This document shows, piece after piece, positions 15,159 through 20,669 of a DNA stretch of 20,669 nt. The notes under the pieces were generated by a model. The model was given only the letters and a program-made list of their open reading frames with translations, was not told where the DNA came from and searched no databases. The DNA lies in contig JAISTO010000101.1 in assembly GCA_031272575.1 (NCBI GenBank), positions 1 through 20,669 of the forward strand, read 5' to 3'. The translations under genes and the position numbers were made by a program. Source of the DNA: Treponema sp. GTDB lineage: Bacteria; Spirochaetota; Spirochaetia; Treponematales; Breznakiellaceae. Each line of letters opens with the position of its first letter. The first letter of the stretch is position 1.

Positions 15159-15227
15159 GCAGCCTGTAGCACTTTGAATAATTCGATAAAAAATTCGCGT
15201 GATTTCACGCTTTTCGAGGCTGCTTTT
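15159..15227. repeat. Nested inverted repeats with T-runs between the HEPN promoter and rsfS
   Basis: GCAGCCT (15159-15165) and AGGCTGC (15217-15223, followed by TTTT) enclose a smaller hairpin GCGTGA/TCACGC (15197-15202, 15205-15210), also followed by TTTT. It could terminate plus-strand read-through or be a small transposable palindrome; no gene lies within it. Confidence 0.5.
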
Positions 15228-15280
15228 GGAGTTTTTAGAGTAAATTTTTAGTGCGCTTTAGTCAAAGCGCTACAAACTCC
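15228..15280. repeat. Two-part inverted repeat just upstream of the rsfS promoter
   Basis: GGAGTTT (15228-15234) pairs with AAACTCC (15274-15280). Inside it is the perfect hairpin GCGCTTT-AGTC-AAAGCGC (15253-15270). It ends 14 bp before the -35 box of rsfS, so it may be an operator or the end of an upstream transcript. Confidence 0.6.
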
Positions 15281-15294
15281 TGGGCGCAAACGGC

Positions 15295-15323
15295 TTGACA
15301 ATTTTCCCCATAAGCGGGATAGT
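15295..15323 (+). promoter_or_regulatory. Promoter of the rsfS-oxidoreductase-era operon, leaderless geometry
   Basis: TTGACA (15295-15300), a 17-nt spacer, GATAGT (15318-15323; 4/6 of the -10 consensus), then six bases to the ATG at 15330. No Shine-Dalgarno sequence is present. The spacing is the same as at the HEPN promoter. Confidence 0.7.
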
Positions 15324-15329
15324 TTCAAT

Positions 15330-15701
15330 ATGACAGAGCAGCCCGCCGCGTCCGCTGACGAGACCCTCGCCCGCGGGATTGCGGCTATCCTTGCGGAGCA
15401 CAGGGCGCAGGACGCGGTCGTTATGGACCTGCGGAACCTGAACCTGTGGACCGACTTTTTCGTGCTTGCCACCGTCTCGAGCAGTACGCACCTTTCGGGC
15501 CTCGAGCGGCAGGTGAAAGACTTCTGCGCTGAGCGCGGCATAGCCCTGCTGCGCCGGTCCCCCCGCGGCGCGGCCGGGGACGAGTGGCGCGTCATCGATC
15601 TCGGCTCTGTCGTCATCCACCTGATGAGCGCAAAAATACGCGCGTTCTACGAACTCGAGCGCCTCTGGCACGAGGCGCCGGTGTGGAGCGCGGCGCAATA
15701 A
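15330..15701 (+). CDS. rsfS: Ribosome silencing factor RsfS (Iojap/YbeB family)
   Basis: RsfS binds ribosomal protein uL14 on the large subunit and blocks subunit joining when nutrients are scarce. The 123-aa length is normal. Family features are clear: AQDAVVMDLRNLNLWTDFFVLATVSSSTHL in the first half, then RQVKDFC, DEWRVIDLGSVVIHLMSAKIRAFYELERLW in the second half. The start at 15330 is the first ATG after the promoter and has no ribosome binding site. Its TAA stop overlaps the ATG of the next gene by one base (TAATG), which suggests translational coupling with the oxidoreductase. Confidence 0.93.
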   Translation: MTEQPAASADETLARGIAAILAEHRAQDAVVMDLRNLNLWTDFFVLATVSSSTHLSGLERQVKDFCAERGIALLRRSPRGAAGDEWRVIDLGSVVIHLMSAKIRAFYELERLWHEAPVWSAAQ

Positions 15702-16723
15702 TGCCCTCCAGACCCTCTATTCCCGCCTGCGTCGCGGGGCTGGGGCGCATCGGGAGCCTCCTCGAGGATGACACGCTGCGCGAAAAGCCCTGCACCCACG
15801 CGGGCGCCATCGCGTCTGACCCGCACCTGGCCCTGCGCGCGGGCTGCGACCCGAACCCGCAGCGGCGCACCCTCTTCGCGCGGCGCTGGCGGGTGCCCGT
15901 CTACGCGGACGCGGCCGAGATGCTGCGCGTCCACCGGCCCCTGGTGCTCCACATCGCGGCCCCCCCCGGCGCGCACCGGAGCCTCTGCGCGCTCGCGGCC
16001 GGCGCGGGCGTTTCCGTCATCGTGTGCGAAAAGCCCCTGGCCGACTCCCTGTCTGACGCGCGCGCCATTGCGGCGCTCCACCGCCGGGGCCCCTGCCGCG
16101 TCATCACGAACCACGAGCGGCGCTACGCCGAAGACTACCTCCGCGCGAAGGCGGTCCTCGACAAGGGGACGCTGGGGGAGGTCCTCTCGATACGCGGGAC
16201 CCTCTACATGGGGCAGCGCCGCGTCCTCGGCAGGCTGCTCTGGCACGACGGCACCCACATGGCGGACGCGATCAGGTTCCTGGGCGGGGGCGTTCTGCGG
16301 CACGAGAGGGCCTGGGGGGCGCGGCTCTCCGCGCAGGAGGGCACGGCCTTCCTCGCGGGCGCGCTCGATCGGGGGAGCGGCAGGACGAAAAAGCGCATCC
16401 CCGTGCTTATCGAGGTGGGCGCGGGGCGGGATCATCTGGTCTTCGAGATAGCGTTTTCCTGTGAGTGGGGCGCCCTCCGCATAGGGAACGGCGTCTTCAG
16501 TGTCATGAAAAGCGCGGATGCCCCCTACGCGGAGGGCTTCCGCGCCCTCGCTGACACCGGCGAGCGCTTCACGGGCCCCGCGCGGGCCTTCGCGAACCTC
16601 GCGTCTGACGCGGCCGCCTGCGCGCGGGACCCCACCCGCGTCCCGGCCTCGACCGCGCTGGACGGCCTCGCGGCGGTGACCTACCTCCGCTCCGTGTACC
16701 CCCTGCGGGAGGGCCTTTTTTGA
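15701..16723 (+). CDS. Gfo/Idh/MocA-family NAD(P)-dependent oxidoreductase
   Basis: This 340-aa protein has an N-terminal Rossmann fold with GLGRIGS at 13-19. It also has the family's conserved EKP (110-112, ICEKP-like VCEKPLADS) and NHERRY at 137-142. A WHDGTHMADAIRFL segment (181-194) fits the catalytic histidine helix of the family. Members oxidise or reduce sugars, inositols or related metabolites with NAD(P). The substrate cannot be inferred here; a sugar or amino-sugar is the usual case. It lies between rsfS and era with overlapping stop/start codons on both sides (TAATG and TTGA), so it is co-expressed with translation and ribosome-assembly factors, an uncommon context. Codon use is strongly GC-biased, like its neighbours. 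Confidence 0.88.
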   Translation: MPSRPSIPACVAGLGRIGSLLEDDTLREKPCTHAGAIASDPHLALRAGCDPNPQRRTLFARRWRVPVYADAAEMLRVHRPLVLHIAAPPGAHRSLCALAAGAGVSVIVCEKPLADSLSDARAIAALHRRGPCRVITNHERRYAEDYLRAKAVLDKGTLGEVLSIRGTLYMGQRRVLGRLLWHDGTHMADAIRFLGGGVLRHERAWGARLSAQEGTAFLAGALDRGSGRTKKRIPVLIEVGAGRDHLVFEIAFSCEWGALRIGNGVFSVMKSADAPYAEGFRALADTGERFTGPARAFANLASDAAACARDPTRVPASTALDGLAAVTYLRSVYPLREGLF

Positions 16724-17616
16724 GCCGCGCGGCCTTCGCTGCCCTGGTCGGCAGGCCCTCGGCCGGCAAGTCGACCCTCCTCAACGCGCTCTGCGGGCAC
16801 AAGGTGTCGATCGTCAGCCCGGCCCCCCAGACCACGCGGAACGCGGTGCGGGGCATACTCAACCGCCCGGAGGGCCAGATCGTCTTCATCGATACCCCCG
16901 GCAGGCACAATTCACTTAAAAAATTCAACAAAAAGTTGACGGAAGTATCCGGCAAGGCGATGCAGGACGCGGATATCATCCTGTATGTGCTGGACGCCTC
17001 CCGCGCGCCGGGCCCCGAGGAGGCGGAGATCGCGGCACAAGCCGCCCCCCGGGCCGAGCGCAGCATCGCCGCGCTCAGCAAGCAGGACGCGCGCGGCGCC
17101 GACCTGGAACGCGCGCGGGCCTTCATCGCCGAAAAAATACCCGCCCTGCCGGTCGAGCGGGTCATCCCCGTGTCCGGCCTCAAGCGTGAGGGCCTCGACG
17201 CGCTCAGCGCCGCCCTCTTCCGCCTCGCGCCCGAGGGGGAACCCTTTTACCCGGCGGACTGCTACACCGACCAGGAACTCCCTTTCCGCGTGGCCGAAAT
17301 TATCCGCGAGCAGGCCATGCTCCGGCTGCGGGAGGAACTCCCCCATGCGATCTACGTGGAGACCGCGGACCTGGAACTGCGGCCGGGGCCTGCCGGGGAG
17401 ACCCTCTGGGTCCGGGCCTTCATCGTGACCGAGCGCGAGAGCCAGAAGGGCATGGTCGTGGGCAAAGGCGGCGCAATGATAAAAAAAATCCGCCTCGCCG
17501 CACTCGCCGAACTGCGCCCCCTCTTCGACTGGCACATCGACCTCGACCTCCGCGTCAAGTGTTCCAAAGACTGGCGCGCCAACGACGCGGTGCTGCGGGG
17601 TATGTTCAGAGGGTAG
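16720..17616 (+). CDS. era: GTPase Era (16S rRNA-binding, ribosome assembly)
   Basis: Era is an essential GTPase that binds the 3' end of 16S rRNA during small-subunit maturation. The 298-aa protein has G1 GRPSAGKS (11-18), switch region PQTTR (36-40), G3 DTPG (58-61), the Era linker FYPADCYTDQ (176-185), and a C-terminal KH domain with GKGGAMIKKI (248-257). Two nucleotide-binding motifs deviate: G4 is SKQD (120-123) rather than NKxD, and G5 is SGL rather than SA(E/L). The TTG start at 16720 overlaps the TGA stop of the oxidoreductase (TTGA). Length and domain order are those of a full Era, so it is probably functional despite the G4 change. Confidence 0.93.
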   Translation: MSRAAFAALVGRPSAGKSTLLNALCGHKVSIVSPAPQTTRNAVRGILNRPEGQIVFIDTPGRHNSLKKFNKKLTEVSGKAMQDADIILYVLDASRAPGPEEAEIAAQAAPRAERSIAALSKQDARGADLERARAFIAEKIPALPVERVIPVSGLKREGLDALSAALFRLAPEGEPFYPADCYTDQELPFRVAEIIREQAMLRLREELPHAIYVETADLELRPGPAGETLWVRAFIVTERESQKGMVVGKGGAMIKKIRLAALAELRPLFDWHIDLDLRVKCSKDWRANDAVLRGMFRG

Positions 17617-17619
17617 GAA

Positions 17620-17634
17620 GGGAGACTTTCTCCC
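17620..17634 (+). other. Small hairpin after era
   Basis: GGGAGA/TCTCCC with a 3-nt loop lies 4 nt after the era stop codon. It is not followed by a T-run. It may stabilise the transcript end or assist the terminator 32 nt further on. Confidence 0.35.
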
Positions 17635-17665
17635 GGCATTAATTGAAATTTATCAAGAAAAATGA

Positions 17666-17694
17666 AAAAAAATGCGGAAAAAACGCATTTTTTT
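17666..17694. terminator. A/T-rich bidirectional-type terminator after era
   Basis: An 11-bp stem runs from A-rich 17666-17676, ending ATGCG, to CGCAT plus T-run at 17684-17694, with a 7-nt loop. The T-run is part of the stem. It separates the era operon from the outer-membrane protein gene; the -35 box of the next promoter starts one base after it. Confidence 0.7.
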
Positions 17695-17695
17695 C

Positions 17696-17724
17696 TTGAC
17701 ACGGCGGAAAAAGAGTATTATCAT
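17696..17724 (+). promoter_or_regulatory. Near-consensus promoter of the outer-membrane protein gene
   Basis: TTGACA (17696-17701), 17-nt spacer, TATCAT (17719-17724). With the nearly perfect -35 and optimal spacing it should be strong, as expected for an abundant envelope protein. Confidence 0.82.
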
Positions 17725-17731
17725 AATGGTA

Positions 17732-17749
17732 TGCGTGTACGTACACGCA
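17732..17749. promoter_or_regulatory. 18-bp perfect palindrome in the leader of the outer-membrane protein gene
   Basis: TGCGTGTACGTACACGCA is its own reverse complement. It begins 8 bp after the -10 box, covering the predicted transcription start region, and lies before the ribosome binding site (AAGGAG, 17759-17764). It could be a repressor operator or, as RNA, a 5'-end hairpin that stabilises the mRNA. Confidence 0.7.
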
Positions 17750-17771
17750 AATCTTTGGAAGGAGTTTTTTT

Positions 17772-19028
17772 ATGAATAAAAAACTTTTGTTGGCGGGCCT
17801 CCTTTTGGCGGCTGCGGGTACCGGGGCCTTCGCCCAGGTGCACTGGTGGTGGTGGGGCAGAGCGCAGGTGACACCCTTCGAGCGGAGTTGGGATCCGGTC
17901 GAAGCGGACGACAACCCCCAGCCTGACGGGCACCTGTCAGCCTATATCTGGTGGACGCGCTTCGGCGTGGACGCCACCAACGGCGAGCGGAGCGTCGGTT
18001 TTCAGGCCGAAGTAGCCACGATGATGGAAGACACGGCGGACGCAACATCCTCGCCCTTTGCTTACTGGGCAGACTGGGCGGACTTCTGGTCGTACAGCCT
18101 GTGGTACAAACCTGCCCGCTTCCTGATGGTGCGGGTCGGCAAGTGGAACTACTGGCCGGGCGATGCCTGGGTGCTCGAGTTCTTCGACCGGACACGCTAC
18201 TCGTGCGTGGGCATCGGCGAGGACGAGTTCTACTCGGGCTTCGACAACATGGTGCAGTACAGCACCGGCAGCGTCGCGTCGGGCACGGGCCTGTCCCCGG
18301 GCGCGCTCTTCGAAGGCTACTTCGGGCCGGTACAGGTCGACCTCAACTTCAAGAGCATAGACCCCACGATGAAGCCGCTCGACTATCTGCAAACCCTGCA
18401 GGTAGGGGTGCGCTACGAGATACCGGGGACCGGCTTCTTCCGCGCGCAGATGATCGGGTTCGATCCGAGCGGGAAGATTCAGGGTAACTTCTACAAGGTT
18501 GACAACGCGACGAGTCAGATTCAGGCAGCGGCCAATATCACCGCGGTGCCGGGCATGGAGTTCCGCGTGGGCTTCCACTATTACCTGTCAACCTCGATGA
18601 CGAACTGGGTCGACGCGCTGCTGAGCGACTACAACTTCGAGGCGGACAAAGGCGCCATTTCCATCCCCCTGGGCATCGACGTCACCATGTTCAGCCCGCT
18701 TTCGTTCCGCGTGGTGGGCGATCTGCAATTTGGCAAGGACAAGCGCTTCGGCAAGGACATATCGATGTTCAAGGCCGGCGGCCAGGTAAAGTATATGATC
18801 AACAGTTACCTTACCGGCATCTTTAACGTTATTGCCACGAACATGGGCCTTGCCGTGAACGGCGCGTACTACGAGTACCGTAAACCCCGTATTGACGCGG
18901 CGCTCGGCGTACAACTGGCCAATTTCCATGGCGCGGCGCTGCAGGCAGGCGTGGTCGTACAGATTCCCACCGCGAAAAACACGCAGGTGGGCGTTGCCAT
19001 CCCCATTTCTTTCGACTTCGGATGGTAA
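17772..19028 (+). CDS. Outer-membrane beta-barrel protein (Treponema-type porin candidate)
   Basis: This 418-aa protein has a clean signal peptide (MNKKLLLAGLLLAAAGTGAFA|Q). The mature part is a string of amphipathic strands rich in aromatic residues and glycine, such as LMVRVGKWNYWP, LQVGVRYEIPG and FRVGFHYYLS. It ends FDFGW: a terminal aromatic residue of the type recognised by the BAM machinery. No known porin family signature is recognised, so function (porin or adhesin) is inferred from architecture. Oddities are four consecutive tryptophans at the start of the mature protein (HWWWWG) and a generally very high Trp content in the first third. Strong promoter, palindromic leader and AAGGAG ribosome binding site point to abundant, regulated expression. 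A LamG-like lipoprotein gene follows after 12 nt. Confidence 0.82.
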   Translation: MNKKLLLAGLLLAAAGTGAFAQVHWWWWGRAQVTPFERSWDPVEADDNPQPDGHLSAYIWWTRFGVDATNGERSVGFQAEVATMMEDTADATSSPFAYWADWADFWSYSLWYKPARFLMVRVGKWNYWPGDAWVLEFFDRTRYSCVGIGEDEFYSGFDNMVQYSTGSVASGTGLSPGALFEGYFGPVQVDLNFKSIDPTMKPLDYLQTLQVGVRYEIPGTGFFRAQMIGFDPSGKIQGNFYKVDNATSQIQAAANITAVPGMEFRVGFHYYLSTSMTNWVDALLSDYNFEADKGAISIPLGIDVTMFSPLSFRVVGDLQFGKDKRFGKDISMFKAGGQVKYMINSYLTGIFNVIATNMGLAVNGAYYEYRKPRIDAALGVQLANFHGAALQAGVVVQIPTAKNTQVGVAIPISFDFGW

Positions 19029-19040
19029 AAGGAGTTTAAC

Positions 19041-19988
19041 ATGAAAAAAGTACTTTTGACGCTGAGCGCGCTCTTCTGCGCCGCTCTTTTCGCTCTCTCG
19101 TTCGCAGGCTGCCCGGACGACCGGGAACTGCTGATCGATGCGGACCTTCCGCCGTTTGATCCGGTGGTAACGTTTGTAGTGAACTCTGCCGGAACCGGTT
19201 TTGAAAAAAGGGGGGATGCGGATGTGCCTGCACCTACCAAAGGTGATTCCAACGGTGTATTCGAGGCAGTAAACGGCCTTTATGTGTTTAATACTAAAGG
19301 AACTGCCAACGGTACGGATACAATTGGATGGGCAACAAATCTTACTTGGACTCACTACGATAATATCGGCTATATCAATTTTGATGCTGCAGTGGCGGAT
19401 ATGCTCGTATCACTCTCGAAGTTTAGCATAGCAATGTACTTCTGCCTACCGATTGACGCTCAGACTGACAGGGCCGATCATTACCTCTTTTCCTTTACCG
19501 ACAATCTTGCCCCATCAAATGGTTTACTTCTTAATTGGGGAAACAACATCAAATTTCAAAAATTTGTAAATGGTACGGAGACTGTCGCCCTTTTGGATTT
19601 TAATAATTCACAGGCAAAATTGGGGTCATTGGGGGATTGGCATCATGTGGTGGTTACGGTTGATGGAACCACCATAAATATCTACCTTGATGGAAATCCA
19701 GTATTAGATGAAACCTCTGCAACTATGTGGAGCGGCAGCGATACCAACACAATTACTACCTATCCATGGCATAACACGGATATCGCTGCGGGAACCCTTG
19801 TCATTAATGGCATCAACCAAAAGGTCTGGGGAAATGCTTCGTATGGGCAACAATTATTCAACACTAAGTTTTACAAATTTGCCATCTACGATGAAGTGCT
19901 GACAAACGAGCAGGCGATGGGACTTGCAACAGCCGAAGACGAGGACATGGACGGCACCCCCGATCTGGATCAGTTGAACGGCTATTAG
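19041..19988 (+). CDS. LamG/concanavalin-A-like domain lipoprotein
   Basis: This 315-aa protein has signal peptide MKKVLLTLSALFCAALFALSFAG and a lipobox Cys (SFAGC, residue 24). Residues about 80-300 have LamG/laminin-G-like landmarks: FSIAMYF..., LFSFTDN, then DWHHVVVTVDGTTINIYLDG and FYKFAIYDEVLTNEQ near the end. This jelly-roll fold usually binds carbohydrate or protein ligands, so a surface lectin or adhesin is likely, though ligand and exposure are inference. The start has a good AAAAGGAG (19027-19034). It follows the barrel gene by 12 nt and is probably co-transcribed. From about 19190 to 19900 the DNA is clearly AT-richer than its neighbours, with codon choice to match, while signal peptide and C-terminal tail are GC-rich. 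This suggests the domain was acquired or exchanged as a cassette. Confidence 0.82.
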   Translation: MKKVLLTLSALFCAALFALSFAGCPDDRELLIDADLPPFDPVVTFVVNSAGTGFEKRGDADVPAPTKGDSNGVFEAVNGLYVFNTKGTANGTDTIGWATNLTWTHYDNIGYINFDAAVADMLVSLSKFSIAMYFCLPIDAQTDRADHYLFSFTDNLAPSNGLLLNWGNNIKFQKFVNGTETVALLDFNNSQAKLGSLGDWHHVVVTVDGTTINIYLDGNPVLDETSATMWSGSDTNTITTYPWHNTDIAAGTLVINGINQKVWGNASYGQQLFNTKFYKFAIYDEVLTNEQAMGLATAEDEDMDGTPDLDQLNGY

Positions 19989-20028
19989 GAACGGGGGACC
20001 TGGGGCTTGAGAATCGCTTTGAAAGTCT

Positions 20029-20058
20029 GTGGTACTCCCGACATAACGGGAGTACCAC
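20029..20058. repeat. 12-bp perfect inverted repeat after the LamG lipoprotein gene
   Basis: GTGGTACTCCCG (20029-20040) pairs with CGGGAGTACCAC (20047-20058) over a 6-nt loop. It would end the barrel-lipoprotein transcript or be a REP-like element; there is no T-run after it, so it is not a classic intrinsic terminator. Confidence 0.75.
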
Positions 20059-20179
20059 GAAGCCTTTCGAGCCAGGATAAACGCATAGACAGGTCTACTG
20101 GGCTTTTCCTCCGTCATGCCGGGAAAATGCTCTTCATGGGCAGGGGGCGGACGGGGAAAATGATTAGAAGGCTGTTTGC

Positions 20180-20194
20180 GGCAACGAAGTTGCC
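20180..20194. repeat. Hairpin GGCAAC-GAA-GTTGCC
   Basis: A 6-bp stem with a 3-nt loop, extendable to 7 bp (20179-20195). It has the same core as the hairpin at 147-161 on the opposite strand (GCAAC, TTC/GAA, GTTGC). Confidence 0.7.
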
Positions 20195-20463
20195 GTCGGC
20201 TAATGCACGACGCGCCTGGGACTGCGCATCGTGATACCGCATGACGCTGCGCAAGAGGGCATTAGGGGAAAAAAAAGACAAAACCCGAAAAAATGTTTCT
20301 GTACCGAACAGAGTACCACCCGGCATCGCGAAGGTGTCGGCGACGGTGACCCGATACGGCAGCGCAAGGTTTTGGCTTCTTTTTGCCGGAAGGGGCGGCT
20401 TCAGGCCGCGTCATTTTCCTCGCGTTTGAACGCGCGCCGTCCACTGCCCCCCCCTGCGAGCAG

Positions 20464-20486
20464 ATTCCGCGGTCAAGCCGCGGAAT
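20464..20486. repeat. REP-like palindrome ATTCCGCGG-TCAAG-CCGCGGAAT
   Basis: A 9-bp perfect stem with a 5-nt loop, followed by GACGG. This layout matches the small palindromic sequences (GTCATTCCGCGG...CCGCGGAAT) seen scattered in many bacterial genomes; family membership here is from memory, not a search. Confidence 0.75.
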
Positions 20487-20583
20487 GACGGGGGGCGGGC
20501 GAGCCGCCTTCTCCTGCCGGATGTACGACAGCTACGCCGCGTCGTCCATGGGGGGCCAGTCTACCCGCGCCGGCATGCCCTGC

Positions 20584-20667
20584 CTACAGCCGCCTGATTT
20601 CGGCATCACTCAGACCGGTATATTCAGCAATTTGGGAAACAGGGATATGACCGGCCTTCAGTTTCCG
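20584..20667 (-). CDS. C-terminus of a probable Rpn-type (PD-(D/E)XK) transposase/nuclease, partial
   Basis: On the minus strand the last bases of the window encode 27 codons ending in TAG at 20584-20586: RKLKAGHIPVSQIAEYTGLS followed by DAEIRRL. The pattern 'LK..G.....IAE.TGLS..EI..L' is the usual C-terminal helical tail of Rpn/YhgA-like recombination-promoting nucleases and related PD-(D/E)XK transposase-family proteins. The catalytic domain lies beyond the window edge, so neither integrity nor activity can be judged. If the gene is complete outside, it gives a mobile-element context for the repeat-rich stretch 19989-20583. Confidence 0.6.
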   Translation of the reverse strand, partial: RKLKAGHIPVSQIAEYTGLSDAEIRRL

Positions 20668-20669
20668 GG

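Larger units (their letters stand above)
19989..20583. other. Repeat-rich intergenic region without a supported gene
   Basis: No coding stretch here has a ribosome binding site, family motif or consistent codon use. The region holds several hairpins described separately, plus a 7-bp inverted repeat CTAATGC/GCATTAG (20200-20206, 20259-20265) and a 14-mer (20071-20084) also found inverted at 15147-15160. It may be a graveyard of small mobile palindromes next to the transposase-like gene at the edge. Confidence 0.6.

Noticed and set aside
20007..20488. Short open frames after the LamG gene
   Set aside because: They run through hairpins and repeats, lack ribosome binding sites and show no family features.
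1..20669. CRISPR array, prophage or intact insertion sequence
   Set aside because: No regularly spaced direct repeats, no phage structural genes and no complete transposase were found.

Overview
The window looks like a chromosomal segment of a GC-rich spirochaete, most likely a Treponema-type (termite-gut-like) organism. This is inferred from the high GC content, the many short signal peptides and lipoboxes of the 'MKK...AGC' kind, an OmpA-like envelope protein, large surface lipoproteins, frequent GTG/TTG starts and a Treponema-style outer-membrane barrel. No rRNA, complete tRNA, CRISPR array or intact insertion sequence was seen. The species assignment is inference only.

Layout: (1) 1-393 is a gene-poor, AT-rich leader full of short inverted and direct repeats. 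It is followed by a beta-class DNA methyltransferase (394-1317) with no visible restriction partner. (2) A minus-strand block running from 11042 down to 1327 has five tightly packed genes and reads as one operon: an OmpA-like peptidoglycan-binding barrel protein, a 1310-residue repeat-rich lipoprotein, a small four-helix membrane protein, a GH13 alpha-glycosidase, and a MalT/LAL-type ATP-dependent LuxR regulator. It looks like a self-regulated envelope and glucan-utilisation module. (3) On the plus strand, from a strong promoter at 11191-11219, a membrane-anchored beta-propeller-like protein is coupled to a degenerate LytM/M23-like exported protein. A stretch of terminator-like hairpins, one shaped like a tRNA T-arm, follows. 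Next come a small lipoprotein and a YiiX-like permuted papain-fold protein. (4) A minus-strand HEPN/MNT (HI0074/HI0073-like) toxin-antitoxin pair converges on the YiiX-like gene. (5) A compact plus-strand housekeeping operon carries rsfS, a Gfo/Idh/MocA oxidoreductase and era, with overlapping stop/start codons. (6) Behind a hairpin terminator lies a near-consensus promoter with an 18-bp perfect palindrome in the leader. It drives an outer-membrane barrel protein and a LamG-like lipoprotein whose body is AT-richer than its surroundings. (7) 19989-20583 is a repeat-rich intergenic region, and the last bases encode the C-terminus of what looks like an Rpn/PD-(D/E)XK transposase-nuclease on the minus strand.

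The most unusual signals are promoters whose -10 box ends only 6-9 nt before the start codon (HEPN gene, rsfS and the propeller gene), suggesting leaderless mRNAs; the modular repeat lipoprotein with a 36-bp perfect DNA repeat spaced 363 bp apart, co-transcribed with an OmpA protein, a GH13 enzyme and a MalT-type regulator; and short palindromic elements shared between the two ends of the window.
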